A stretch of 64,000 nt of DNA, taken from the NCBI RefSeq assembly GCF_021462225.1, contig NC_061817.1:14127204-14191203 (forward strand), in the 5' to 3' direction. The DNA comes from Girardinichthys multiradiatus (lineage: Eukaryota; Chordata; Actinopteri; Cyprinodontiformes; Goodeidae). The position numbers and the translations under genes were made by a program. The notes below the pieces were generated by a model. The model worked only from the letters and a program-made list of their open reading frames with translations. It made no database searches and had not been told where the DNA came from. Each line of letters opens with the position of its first letter. Positions within the stretch are counted from its first letter, which is position 1. This document shows, one piece after another, positions 13,801 through 28,800 of the stretch.

Positions 13801-16800
13801 ATCAACTACAGTCAGCGGGGTTCTGACTACTTTCTGCTCTACCAGCTTCATTTTAGGTCCAACATTTGATTAATGTCAACTTCTTTTATTAGTGGCCACA
13901 TTAGCCGCTGATTCCTTTACTACTGAGAAGCAATGGAGGGGGGCGCGCTGGTCATTTCTCTGTTCAGTAGCCAACAAAGTCGTCTGATGATGGATGTTGT
14001 CCTGCATTAAAATGGACCCACAGCAGAACAGAGCACACTGGGAAGACAAGTCACTGGGGGAACTCAGCCTGACATAACACCATAATGGGGCAATCAGTAT
14101 TTTGCTAATATTTGCACAGATAACGTTAGCTTATGTTGTCGATTTTGTTTACTCCTTCACTGGTGCAGATACAGGAGTGCTAGTGACCTTCTTAAATTGC
14201 TCAAACATCAGAGTGTCAGTGATAGCTGTGGCTTTCCCTGTTCATTTGGCTCATAGGAAAAATACTTCCAAACATTTTGCTCATGCCTTGTCAGCTTAAA
14301 TGTTTTAAACTTCCAGCAGCAGCTGACTGTTCTGCTTGTCAGCCATGACAGTTCAAATGAGGCTCTGCAGGGAGGCAAGGGCTGAGAGTCTGTTATTGCA
14401 ATGCTGCTGTGTGAAGAAGTGAGATAACCTGAGGAGATGAAAATGGGTCCGTTTGTATCGATTTTGAGTCTCAAATTTATTTTCTTAGTATCGATTATAC
14501 CGACATATTGATTTTTTGGACAACACTAATTCAAATGAATAAATAGCAGCATTTTGTGGTTTGTCTTGTCTAATAAATGACATTTTTGTCCATTCCTTTT
14601 TAAAAAACATACCACAAGCCCAGTCTGATTAGATGAAATGTGTTCATGAACATTTTCAAGTCTTTCCACAGATTCTCGAATAGGTTTAGGTCTGGACTTT
14701 GACTGAACCATTTTAACACATAAATATGCTTTAATCATCGTCCAGCTGGAAAGTGAACCTTTACCCTAGTCTCAGGTCTTTTGCAGTCTCCAACAGCAGG
14801 TTTACCATCTATTTAGCCTTATCCATTGTCTTAACAACTCTGACAAACATCCCTGCCCCAACCGAAGAAGCATTCCCAAAGCATAATGCTACAACCACCA
14901 TACTTCAGGATGACGCGCATTGTTGGTTTACTGCCACAGATAAGATTTTCTATGTAGGCCAGAAAGTTCAGTTTTGGTCTTAAGTGACCAGGGCACCTTC
15001 TCCATGTTTGCCGTGTCCCCTATACAGCTTATTGTAAACTCCAAATGGCTTTTTTTCTTGCAACTTGTGCACGAGTAATAGTTAACAAATTCTCCCACCT
15101 GAGCTAGGAGTCTCTGCAGCTCCTCAAGAGTTACTAAGGGCCTCTTGGCTGTTTGTGTGATGAACGCAATCCTTGCCCAACCATCTCTTGGCACCACTGC
15201 AGTTGTGCCATATACTCTCCATTTTCCACACAGGTGGATACCTTTCAGATTTCCACTTGTATGCATACTTTTCCTTCCTGTTCACAATTCTGTGTGATGT
15301 TTTGTTGGCCTTGCACATAAAACCCTAACAAATTACTTTAAGTATACATTACTTGTTCATACACTATATACTTATGCAAGATACAGTATATGAAGAACAC
15401 CATGTTTCCATAATTTAAGGAAATAAACTAGTTTAGTATCTCTTCCGATGTATTTCTGAGAATCTGAAACACAAAATGTTTTGCTCTGTTCTTGACGCAT
15501 TACATTAAAAGTAGGGAGTCTGTTTGGACTATGCAGATAGGCTACATAAATGTGACAAAGAGAGTTTTTCATGGTACATTTACATCTCACCATGGTAGAG
15601 CAGCTTGAAGTGCACTCCTTCCATATTACTGTAGATGTAGGGTGAAGGCGGGTCACTGGCCTGCGTCAGACAAAGCAGCTTCAGCACCACAGGGAGTGAG
15701 TTAGCTGCTTGACAAAGACAGGAAAAACACAAAGCATAAAAATAATGAGAAAGCTGTGTAATGTGCAAGAAAGGCACGGGACTGTTGTAGCTCAAAGACT
15801 TTCAGTTCTCATTTGGAATTAGCATAAAGTCATTTCTTACTCCAAGATAGGATGTTCCCAGAGAATCTATCAAACCTAAACCCAGAATATGATTCAAACT
15901 AACACAGCTCAGTTTGGAGAAAGTTCCTAAACAAGGCAGAGGGGCTTGCATTCACTTCTGGATTTAAGCACACTTTGGTTTGCAGCCAAAGGATGCAAAA
16001 CTGCACAGCAGAATCAAGTAACGGTAAGAAGAAGTAGCAGTAAGTGCACTCTATTTTCATTGTAGAAGACTTTCAGTACCAATACTTTGCATCCTAATTC
16101 AGGGAGGAAGAAGAAAACAAGCATGAGAACACTTGTTTTGAAGTAAAAGGAGATGAAGTGGTTACACAGAACAGAGTAGTAGTCAGTTCATATTGCTGCA
16201 GTGCATTGCACTAAAATATCTCCCCTTGAGATGCAGCCACATGGGAGCTAATATGGAGCATACATTAATGCAAATTATAAACACACCCTCCATTTCTGCT
16301 ACCTGTATGACCCCTTCTCTTTTCCAATGGTTATAATCAGTCTGACAGAGGGAGGTATCCCAATCCTTGTGGTTTTTAGTATAACAATGACCATCAGTGG
16401 GATCCTTTGTGGGGTGCCTTGAGACGACATTGTTGTAAATAAGCGCCATTTAACTAAATAATCTGAACTGAAACTATCTGTGTAGTTATGCTGCTATAGG
16501 CTTAGGCTGCTGGAAGACATAATGACCACTTTCACCCTCTTTCACCCCCACTTTCACGCTACATTCTCACACTACTCTCCAATTCTGCATTTGCTGTTAT
16601 TTCAGCTTTTAACTTTGTTCTCTCTTTTCTCTTCCTAGAAGCTACATCTGGCCTGGCTCTGTGTCTTCCTGTGACACCTTTCTGGAGAGGGGAATCGTCC
16701 AAGCTTCTGCTGGCAACAACTTAATGCTCACCCTCTACCGATGATCCACATGGCACTGTCTTTTAGTGTTTAACCCTTTCTCTCTCCTAGACATGAAAAT

Positions 16801-19800
16801 TGACTGAGCTTTTACTGTAACTAATTATATGTGCTCTCTTTCAGACTCTAACCTTGAAAACTGGCTCAGAGTTTCTGTTCTTTCTTTCTAGGTGAAACAA
16901 CTAAAGGAGCTACATCCATTAACATTTACTTTTTCTTCCCATAGAAAGTACTCCTGGATCAGTGCTTCTGTGTTCTCTTTGTGTCTCTGCTCTGTTCTCT
17001 CAAATCCCCAGTCGGTCGTGGCAGATGGCCGCTCACACTGAGCCTGGTTCTGCTGGAGGTTTCTTCCTGTTAAAAGGTAGTTTTTCCTCTCCACTGTCGC
17101 TACATGCATGTTCAGTATGAGGGATTGCTGCAAAGTCAATGCCAGTGACTGTCCACTGTCTCTACATGCTCATCCGGGAGGAGGGAATGCTGCAAGTAAC
17201 TGACTGGATGCAATCTGCTGGGTTTCCTTAGACAGAAAAACGTTTTATCTAATTTGAATAAAACGCTAACTCTGACTGCACTGTTCAATTGTTAGGATTA
17301 ATTGGAATGTATGTACCTGACTGTTGTGAAGTGCCTTGAAACATGTGTTGTGAATTGGCGCTATATAAATAAAACTGAATTGAATTGAATACTGAACTGT
17401 ACTTGAACGCGTGCTTATTAACTCCCTAAACATGTTAAATGAGTAGAGAGCAGTCAGAGGCTAACCACAGCAACAGCTCCTGAAACCCCAGCTGGCATGC
17501 GGCTGTTTTGCCCTTCAGCTGTTCTCATTAACCTGGTCGAGTACAGAGTTATGATAACAATGTCCAGCAAGCATCAACGCCAAAAACCATCACAGCACCT
17601 TACATGCATCTGTCAGATAGAAACTTTAAACTTCAACACAACTGAAAAAATGCTCTTTTGCCTGCACATTCATTCGTATATTGTAAACATCTCCAATGTG
17701 ATCATTTTTGTTATAATTTGTAGTTTATACTTTCAGATTTATACCATATCATGTTATTTGGTGTTCACAACACAACATAAGAGAATTCCTGCTCTAGTGA
17801 TGCAGATGCAAATTGCAGAGGTTCTGCAGCTTGCTGAAAATGTGTGCATTAGGAGGTGTGCATTAATTATAATTAAGTTCTCTACATCATTAGTTTGCTT
17901 CCATGAAATTTATTTTCTGTCTTTGCAAATCAATAATAGAAAATACAAGATTTCACAAGATTTCTGTCGGTGATAAACTGAAAATATGACAGAGACGACT
18001 CATATTAAACAGATTTGACATAACTTCCACATCACCTCCTAGCTTTTGCTAATGTTTGTTGTGATCTACTGTTTGACAAACAATGAGGTTATGCTGTTTA
18101 CACAGTAAAACTTAAATATTAGCATACTATTAGAAGTATGCTAAGATACAATATACACACAAATAAAAAATCTTTGGGCAGACCAGTACCAAAATTGAAG
18201 AAAGTAAATCAATATGGCCGTTCTATCTAGGTAAACAAGTTTCTTACATCACTTTGCTGTCAGAGGAGAATCCATTTCATATAACTGGAGTTGATGGTCT
18301 TCTGGTCCAACATTAGTCAGGAAAGTCTTCAGTGAAAAGTTTTTAACAAATTTATTCAAGTTTTCAGAAGGGACTGCGGCCTTTTTTCCTTTTTAACAGC
18401 AGAGGCTTGGATAAAAAAAACAAAAACTAAAATAATTATTAGAATCTAATCGTTCACATTACACTATCTGGCTTTACTTTATATAAAAACAACCCTAATC
18501 ACGTACTGAATAATTATTTAGGTTGAAGGCAGTAGAGCATTTGTGCTTAAAACCTTGAATTAATCTTGGCCTTTATTTGATGTGTTTAAAAGATACAAGA
18601 GTGAGAGAAAAGACAAAATCAAAACAAATATATCTGAAAACATTTTATAAAAAGTGTGTCTTATTGAAAGCACAATTAGCTTGTAACACTTAAAAAAAAA
18701 CTGTTGCCATCCTACAAAAGTAACTCAATGCAGCTATTCGTTTAAGACTTTCCTTTTAGATTTGAAAATAATTAGACTAAGTGCATTCCATTAAGCTTTG
18801 CAGGCTATGTCGTGCCAAACTAACCTATTAAACCTTCAAGATTACTTTATAGCTCTGTTGCTTGGCTAGTCTCCCCTGCCAGCTGTCTGTGTGTTGCCAT
18901 GTGATTGTGTCTCTTTCCAATTTTTCTCTACTTTTCATTCAACACAACAAGGTAAGCGCTAGAAAAGTGCAGCATTAGTTCAAAGAACACCTGATAAGTT
19001 TAGATATATCCACCTTAAATGTCTGTCCTAAATTAGAGTTGTAGTGATGTCAGGACACGGACCACATTCTAAATGTTAAATTTTACATATGTAGGTGTAC
19101 AGCCTCTGATTAAGAAACTCACTCTTGACCCTTATATTCTTGCCAATTACAGCCATTTTCTAACCTGCCATTTCTTTGAAAAATCATTGAGAAGGTAGTC
19201 TACAACCAATTAATAGAACACTTGCAAGAACACAACATTTTAGAGGTTTTACAGTCTGGTTTTAAGTCTTTACAAATTACAGAATCTGCCCCGTCGTCGT
19301 CTTCTGCTTTATCCGGGACCGGGTCGCGGGGGCAGCAGACTCAGCAGAGACGCCCAGACGTCCCTCTCTCCAGACACCTCCTCCAGCTCCTCCAGGGGGA
19401 GCCCAAGACGTTCCCAGGCCAGCTGAGAGACATAGTCCCTCCAGCGTGTCCTGGGCCGTCCCCCGGTGGGACATGCCTGAAACACCTCCCGAGGAAGGCG
19501 TCCAGGAGGCATCCGGTATAGATGCCCGAGCCACCTCAACTGGCTCCTCTCGATGTGGAGGAGCAGCGGCTCTACTCCGAGCCCCTCCCGGATGGCCGAG
19601 CTCCTCACCCTATCTCTAAGGGAGTGCCCGGCCACCCTACGGAGGAAGCTCATTTCAGCCGCTTGTATCCGGGATCTCGTTCTGTCGGTCATGACTCAAA
19701 GTTCATGGCCATAGGTGAGGGTAGGAACGTAGACCGACCGGTAAATTGAGAGCTTTGCTTTTCGGCTCAACTCTCTCTTCATCACAACGGACCAGCACAG

Positions 19801-22800
19801 CGCCCCCATTACTGTGGCAGCCGCACCGATCCGTCTGTCGATCTCCCGCTCCATTCTTCCCTCACTCGTGAACAAGACCTCGAGATACTTAAACTCCTCC
19901 ACTTGAGGCAGGAACTCCCCTCTAGGTTGGAGGGGAGTACAGAATCAGCCCTTTTTAAAAACAATTTTAATGATATATTTTTAGTGAATGATCCTGCTGA
20001 TTCCGCTCTTGTGAGGGTTCCCACAAAGCTCAGTTTTAGGCCCCTTCCTTTTCACCCTGTATCTGCTTACGTATTGGCTCTATTTTTTATTTTTTTTAGA
20101 AAATATGGGATCTCCTTTCATTGTTATGTAGATGACATCCAGATATGAAAAAGCACTCAAACTCCCTGGGCCCTTTTGTTTTTATGTCTGGAGGACTAAA
20201 AAACCTGGATGGCTGTGAGCATTTTAAAGTTCAATGAGAAAAAGACTGAGTTGATGGTCTTTGGAAGCTCCACCGGTGTAAATGTTGGTTCCTTGGCCCG
20301 TTACATCAGGCCAACTGTTACTAGCCTAGGGGTTAAAGTGGATGCTAAACTAAAGTTAGAAAATCACATTAGACTGGTTGTTAAATTCCAGTTTTTTCCA
20401 TTTCAGGCATCTGGCTAAAATAAAGCCACTTCTTTCTCAGCAGCATTTCGAAACAGTAATCCACACCTTTGTTACCACTCGGCTGAATTACTTTAACAAA
20501 CTTTATAAAGGCATCAGTGGTTCCTTCATCTCTCAGCTTTACAGAGTACTGAATGCTGCTGCACGTCTTTTGACTGGCACAGAGAGGTTTGAACCCATTT
20601 CCCCTATTTCGGCCTCCCTGGACGGGCTGCCTGTATATTTTAGGATTCATTTAAAAAATTTTTATTTGCTTTTAAAGCTTTTTAGGCCTTGCCCCATCCT
20701 ACCTGTCCAAGCTGCTACATCCCTACACCAGGTCAGCTAATCGGCTGCTCCTGAGTGTCCCGCAGACGAAACGTAAGCCCAGAGGAGACCATACTTTTGC
20801 TGTAGCAGCTCCTGAATTATGGAACGATCTTCCCTTGGACATCAGACAGGCCTCTGCCCAGTCTGCATTTAATTGGTAAATCTACTGACTGAACTTATAT
20901 AGCGCTTTTCCAGTCTTACAGACCACTCAAAGCGCTTTACACTAGAGCCACATTCACCCAATCGCACTCACTAACGCTCACACATTCATACACCGATACG
21001 CAGATCGGTAGGCAAATTGAGGTTAAGTGCCTTGCTCAGGGGCACATCAACTTGGCAGGAGGAAGCTGGAATCAAACGCACAACCTTCTGATTGCAAGAT
21101 GGTTGTGGGAGCCACAGTCGCCTCCTTCTTAATTCCCTTCTTCTCCCTGGCCTTTGATACCATCTTAGATGTTGACTTTGAATTGTTTTACCTCAATCTG
21201 ACTGATTGTATTACTGTTTTATTATTTTAATACGGGGCTGTTTTATTTATTTTTTAGGTCCTTTTGATTTTATTATTGATTTATTTTTGTATCATGTGAC
21301 TGCTGTTGCATTTATTTTGTTTACAGCACTTTGGTCCTGTGGTTGTTTAATGTGCTTCATGTTAAATTAAAATCTTTTCAGGCTCAGATCTCCAGAGTTT
21401 CAGTCTTTTTATTACCCTTTATAAAGTATAAAATCAAACTTTACCAAACATTTATGCCAGATATTTCTAGGGAGCTCAGACTTTACAAGCGAGATCTGCA
21501 AAACCCACAGACTAGATAGATATATGCAAGAATGATTGACAAATGGATGAATAGATGGATCGACAAAAACATTTTTAAAGTTTCTGAATTAGAATTTTTC
21601 TTATATTCTGACCTTCTTCAGTAGTATTCAGCTGAAACATTTTAGCTCACAGCCTTCACACGACAATTTCGCAAGAAATACATATTCTTCTAGATTTTTT
21701 TTACATCTTTGAATCGTCTGTTTTTCATTTAAATTTTAAAGAGTTATGCGAATGCAAATTCATTATTTGTAGAAAGAGTTATGAAAAAAATTACGATCTT
21801 CTAATTTTTATACACCAGAAAAGCCTCGAAATCGGCAGGGGTGTGTATGCTTTTGAAAGTTTATGTATGTCCAGATGACATGGGACAACGCCATATAAAT
21901 GAGTTTTTAGGCTTATGGACAACATACTACCTCATATAACACATAATAATATAACAAAAAAGACATGCTGGTTATTGTGTTTCTGGTATTTTTTACACAT
22001 GCAAAATACAGAGTGTTTATCATACCCAAAACTACATATAATAACAGCTGGGACATTTAAATGTGCTACCTGAGAAATAGGATAAAAGGCAATGATACCA
22101 AATGTAATATCAGAACATGTCAAAATGAGAAATAACTGTGTACATTAGAGAAAATCCTGAATAAATTCAAACTTCAACCCGGTTCCTGTGTTTTAAATCC
22201 ATTAATGTTGTGCACTGTATGATCACAACACAGTGAAAAAGAACACTTCCAAAATACCATTTAAACCTATATGTAATGACATTCCTGTAAGTGATGAGTG
22301 GATGTAAACTTCTCCCCCAAACTGTGAGTAAATCTTTTAGTGTTTGTTGAGTGTTGAGCAACAAATATATTTTATCTGCAGCAATACATTTCCCCTGTAG
22401 GAAGGAACCCACTAATTAAATTTGACAGTGTGTGTATTCTGCGTGTCAGTTTAGCCCGGTGCTGTTTATGTGATTTATACATAAAGATGAATTGCACTTT
22501 GTCTGAGTAAATATGAGATTATCTTTGCAACCTTGCATCAGAGATGACGGTAACCCACAGCAGAATAACTTCAAATGAACTAATCTGTTGTTATTCTACC
22601 AGTGAACTGCAAGCAAAGACAACTTTATCTCTGCAGAGATGATTCAATTCCATTTAACTGGTTTGTTCTATGAATTTAAGTTATTTCACATTATTCTGTG
22701 CACAACACTGAGAAAATGTTTTTTATTAGCTATCCTTTTATTTCTATAATACTGTTTACATCTTCATAACTATAATGTCAGATTAAGTTTCATACCTGGT

Positions 22801-25800
22801 GCAGCGTGACCTTGTCCCAGCCCATTAGCCATGTTGTCCACACTTATCCGCTGCAATGCCTGTAGCAGAGCTGGTCTAAGACTTGTGCACAAATCTGTCA
22901 CAAACTCTCTTTGTCTAAGCAAAATAACCTTTAGCACATCCAAGACATGTTCTGCAAGAGGAGATTCTCTGCTGACAGCCATGTCCTGTATTAACACAGA
23001 TGAAACAGTAGTAGTAGCGTCATCCTTAGAAAACTATAAAGCAAAGAAGTTACAAAACTGGACAAGATATCTAGAACACAAGATAGACTTCATGTTTTAG
23101 TTTCAAGGTTTACAAACATACACTCTGACTTGTAGCGATAGTTTAAGGATCTCACCAAGAGGGTCAGCATGACATGTGGGTACTTCTCCATAAGAGACAG
23201 CATCTCCAAGGTTTGTAAGTCTAGTTCCTCATCCTGCTGCTGATGTGTTTGGCTTTCTATTGTTTCATCAGTTTCTTGCACGTCTGCCTGAAAGTAGTTA
23301 AATCCAACAACGTTTCATCACTTTTGATCATATCTGGAAAGAAATGACAATAAATACTAACTGTAGTTATAATTAATGTAATTTGTTGAAACTCGCTGAA
23401 GTGATAATTTTTTATATTGTATACCGTGTTCTTCATGGCATCTGTCTGTGATTTTTTGGTGAACCAAAGCTCCAAGACCAGGGCTCCAAACTTTTCTGCA
23501 AGTTCTGGATAGCGCCAGATGAAGTGGAGGAGTGCAGGGTGGTGACTGTAGAGGGAAGAGAAGTTCTGGCAGGAGGAGAGCGCTTTGATGATGCAGTTCA
23601 AATGAGCCTTGAACAGAAGAGCAAAAGAAGTTTGATGAAACCAAATAACTTTCTTTCAGATACTGTAAATGTATGTAACAGAGAGACTGCTTTTAAAGTA
23701 GGTTGAGTCAGAACCCCTCAGATACAGCTGGAAGTATAACTGAATACATAATGTTATCTAATCTTGCAGAATATATTTACCTTTGAGCACTTTTAGAAAT
23801 GCTGCTTAATGCTCTTTAAGAAAAAGCAGCACACATTTTGAATGAATGCCATTTGTTCTGCTCATCTTTAGATAAACTATGTTAAACAAGATTAATACTC
23901 TGGTGCTGTATCAGCCAAAGCACAAGGAGGCTTTTGTGTATAAAGACAGATAACGTCCGTTAATCTTGGATTATGAGTATTCCATGACTTTCACTTGAAT
24001 GCTTTTAACATCAAATCCCAAAGAGCTCAAGCTCTTGCTGATCTTTGTCTCTGTGCACAGAAAACCCATCAGTCTGGGTACTGTGGTACTGATAAAATCT
24101 TGACACATAAGAACAGCATTGGCTGCCATTAAAGCTTCCACAGAGGATGCAAAAAGATTAAATAATTGCCTTAGAGTCAGTGAACAAAAAAATAAAAGGG
24201 CCTATTTAAAACTCATATGGATTATTTGACATGATTTGAAAATGTAATTGTCAGGGTGGAATATTGGCTAATTTGATAAAAATGCTGAAAATGCTATTAC
24301 TTTAGATCACATTAGTTGTTCAATAAACTTTTCATCTTTGCTAGACAAAAGTAAATTATTTTCTACTTCAAAACAAAAGAAATCTATCCTGTTATTTACT
24401 GTAATCTCTTATTTTAAATTTAGATTTAGATTCTGCTGCAATCACTGTTCTTTGTAAAAGAACTTTGGTCTGGTCTGCTATTAGCCAAAAATGACCAGAG
24501 AATTGATATTTTTCTTAATTATAAGTTAGCATATACAATTATCAATGAAATGTATCTAAAATGTCTAAAATGAACGCACCCAAAGTAAATTCATGGGCCC
24601 GTATTCCCAAAGAATCCTACTGGTGGGTTCAGACCAAATGTGATTTGAGCTTCAGGAGTGTTTTCATGCAAAGTCACGCACGTCTCGTGACGTCGTGATG
24701 TCCTGTGGTGCGTTTCACGCGTCTGGTGCAGCACGTTATGATGAGTTTCGTGCATCGAGCGCTGCGCGTTTTGAGACGTCAAGCATCTGATGCGCGTTTT
24801 GCCTGTCCAAATGGGCAGAGGCTAGAGTTGGGAAATCTTATCTTTTGAAGGTTGACGCAACATGTCAACCAATCAGAGAAGCTCAGCTTTGTGACGTAGT
24901 GACATATTTTATCATGGGAGGGAAGGACCATTTTACTATTTAACAAAGCTAAACAGAAAACCCTGCTTTGATGATGAAGTTGTACATAGTAGCTGATATT
25001 AGGGGTGCACCAATTGCAGTTTTCTGGCCGATTACCGATCTTTAGAAAGCCTGACCGGCAATTCCTATTTTGTCCGATAGTAATTTGTTTACAACTAAAA
25101 CTGTCAGGTGTTATAAGGTCACAATACACCTTCAAAATTGCAATCTTATTTTATTGAAAAACATTGAACAATACTTGTGATACAATACAAACTTGTTTTA
25201 ACTACACATGAGGCAGTGCTCTCAAATATAAATAAAACATTAAGAGCATCGCAGTTCCTTTTAAAAAGAAACAAAACTTGCACAATAGGTTATAAGAAGA
25301 TGGGATTGGTGGAGAAGGTTTCACATGTAAGTATCGGCTGATCACCAATCTAAGTCACAGTGTGTTGTTTTCTGTTTGGTGAACTGCTTGTAGTTACCCC
25401 GACCAGATTGAGGCTCCTCTCTTGGGTCACTGCCATCAAGTAGAGGGCAGAGCGGAGAACAGAGCAGGGAATAACACAGTTGCTCTCCTCCTGCACTGAC
25501 TGCAACAACGCCACCACACTGGAGAACACGGTCTGATCTGGGAGCAGCCTGGATTATATGAACAGAACTGACATTAGTCACCAACTTACAAGTTCAGAAA
25601 TATAAAAATACAACACCTATATAGACTTCTATGAGATTGCAAACAGTCTCTCACATTTCACACAAGTGAAGTATTTAAAAAGCCTACAGAAGTGTTCCTC
25701 TACAGGTTTCTACAAGACAAAAATAAACAAAAGCACATCCATGTAGTACAAATCCAAAGAGAAAAAGACTCCCAATTCTAACCTGTAAACAGAAACAGTA

Positions 25801-28800
25801 TTCACCTTCAGCCCTCCAATAAAATGCAGATCTCCTGGTAGTAAACCACACACAAGGCCAGGAGAGGCTTTGATTGCCCTACCCTAGAGGTAAAGCTAAT
25901 CCAGGGATCAGCAGAAAGACGGATAAAATTTTAAAAGGATGCACACAAACTGCATTTCTGAGGGCATAAAATATCTACTTGAAAACACGGTTTGTTGGCT
26001 GTAGCAGCTTGGCAGGAAAAAGAAGAAAAACGTAAAACTAAACAGACAGATGGTTGTATTTCTTTCCCTTCATCGTTAAACTCCACCTTGATATTGGTGA
26101 GAAAACCCTGCAATGCTGCCTCACTGAATCTAAAACAGTACCGCTAATAAAGATGGATAAATAACCTTTATATTTATTTACACTGCCTTCTAAAAGTATG
26201 TACACCCCTTGTGCTTTTTCTTAAATCTTGTAACATTACAAACATGAAGTAGTGTACGAATGTGAGACAAAGGAAATATTTTTGTTTTTCTAAATGCAAA
26301 ACCAGAAGTGCAGTGCATAGTTGTATTCACCTCTCCTTCACCCTGATACCTCTAAATAAATCCAACCAATTGCCTTAAAATGTTACCATCAGTGTGTATT
26401 TTAATCTCAGTATAAATACAGCTACTTTCTGAAGGGCTCAGAGGTTTCTTAGAGAACATGAGTGAACAAACAGCAAAAAAAGAGCTTTAATCAGAGAAGC
26501 TGCCAAGTAGCCCATGGGGAGCAGCAGAGATCCACCGCTCAGGTGGGAAAATCTACAACTAGTAGGGTTGTGTCTGGCGAAATCTGGCTTTAATGGAAGA
26601 GTAACAGAAAGCCAGAAGTCCCATTTGTAATTTACCACAAAGCACATAGGGGATTCAGCAGCCCTGAAGTTCAGAAGAGACAAAACTATCACTTTAACAT
26701 CCCTGGAGACACCATCTCAATCGTGACATTTGGTGGAGGCAGCATCATGCTGTGGGGATGCTTTTCTTCAGGAACAAGAAAGAACAGAAGGAAGAAAAAC
26801 TTTTAGAAGCGGCAGAAGACTTGAGACTGAGGTGGAGGGTAACCTTCATCAGGACAATTACCCCAAACACACAGTCAGCGCTGTATGGGATGGTTTAGAT
26901 CCAAGTATATTCTTGTGTTGGAATGGCCCAGTTAAATCCAGACCTAAAACTAACTGGGAATTTGTGGCAAGACTTGAAACCTAATGTTCACAGAAGCTCT
27001 TATTTCAAACTTAGTAAGTTTGAGCTATTTTGCAAAGACAAAAACGGCAAAAAAGTCTGCTGAAAATGTGCAAAGCTATTAGAGAGATACCCCAAAGGAT
27101 ATATTAGCATCTAAAAATATTATATCTGGTGGACAGAAAACAAATGACTTTCCAAACACTTAAAAATGATAAAATACAGTTTTTTCTGTCACATAACATT
27201 CTTGCTGAACATTCATAAAAATATTTAAAGAAAAAAATATTAAAGGTTTCAGTTATACATTCTGTGCAAATTAAACTTTCTGGTGTCAATGAAAGACTTT
27301 ACCAACTTTAAAAGCAAAAACGATAAAGTTTCTACAACTTCAAGTTCTGGCAATAAACTGCAACAAAGATTAGTGTTTTTCCACTGGCAGTGAGCAGAGT
27401 AAAGTTTGGTGGTACGTTACTATTATAATTGATTCCTGCAGCTCAGTTAATATAGTTCTCCCCAGAGAAACTGATTAAATGACTTTCCTAATCAAAGACT
27501 CCTTTTATTGCAGAAATGCTGCATGTAGCAACAGCCGATCAGTCTGAGCTCCTGGATGAAACTGCTTGAATAAGATCTTTACTTTACGCTGAAATATTTA
27601 TTGGTTTGTGACATTTAAATAAAACACAAGATAACTTGCGCTGTAGATGCGATGCATACAGTATGTGATGTGATGAGCTGTGGATTACACCTTGGCATAG
27701 CAACTGCAGAGTGATTCATGATGAAGACTCTGCAACATGTGGTAAGAATGGCTGAAAAAGCGTCAACAGTGTCTCACTCTACTCCTTGGAGACCATATTC
27801 AAGGAGAGCTGAAAGAAAAGCTCTCTGGTGCAAGAAGAAAGATTTTTCTTTTAAAAAAGAAATCTTTCTCAAACCGCCCTCACCCCACATAAAGAAAATA
27901 TTGTTCGATAGGCTCAAGAACAAAGTGTAATAGCTTCAATTAACTGGTAGGCTTAATCTATTTCTTTTATTCTGCACTCAGTAGGGCAAAGGAAGAAAGA
28001 AATCTCTTCTAAAAATCACATTATATATCCACACAGTGTTTCTTGCATGTCCAAAACAGGATTAAAGCCAGACGCTTTTATTTTTTAAGGTTTTATTGAT
28101 TCAAGATGTTTGCTGTAGTCAATGTCATGTGTACTTTTACCTGTCTCCTTGCTTTCGAGCCAGGTAAAGTATCATCACCAAACAATACTGAACAGCCTTT
28201 GGTTCCTGATATTCACACAGCAGAGAGGGCCAGTCTGACAGATGACAGCACAGAGAGGAAAGGCTGCACTGCAGAAGATTTTCCACCTCCTCAAAATCTA
28301 GGGATGAGAAATCAAATACAAAAATGTTCATCCATGCCATGACAAAAAGGAAGAAAGTTATCTTTTATGATGTTGAATAGACTGCAGAACAAGCAGCTCT
28401 GAGGCCTATTTACGGCGCATTTACTGCAGTTTAGTGCTTCTGAATAAAGCCAAGCCTCAAATGACACCCCTGGAAAAACATGTGAGGTTGTGATTTATCG
28501 CTTTTCCAATATTCTGTGGTACGACCATACATTAAGTCAATATATGTCTCTTTAGAGAACAATGCTGTCATGGATGTGTGAAATCAATATCTGTATCATA
28601 GACCAACTATGTCAACAATCAGTGTGGTCCCCAGAGGTTGACAGAGTTAAACTTGCATCAAATTATGGGTGCTTTGATAAAGCTAATTTATTGTAGGGCT
28701 AGAAGATGAAAATTAAAGATTTAAAAGATTTTCAATTTTTTTTAAACACTTTAGCCAACAGTTTGTTGTCAGATGTTGTTGTGCTAACATCTGTCACATA

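Larger units (their letters stand above)
19090..21385 (+). mobile_element. L2-like LINE, 5'-truncated and interrupted by two insertions
   Basis: Plus-strand reading shows [18 protein letters not shown] at the left, [13 protein letters not shown], then after a gap [16 protein letters not shown], a decayed GVPQGS block, and [14 protein letters not shown], the RT YxDD region (Ala to Val). Later come the C-terminal [12 protein letters not shown] segment (20620) and a 3' UTR ending cagcactttggtcctg...aaattaaaatctttt. The organisation is that of a fish L2/CR1-group LINE. Many stops are present. A Rex3 fragment (19287-19936) and a short repeat (20880-21125) split it. Confidence 0.85.

Noticed and set aside
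17497..17973. 158-codon plus-strand open frame
   Set aside because: No domain, low-complexity AT-rich composition, no splice context and no match I recognise; expected by chance in AT-rich DNA.
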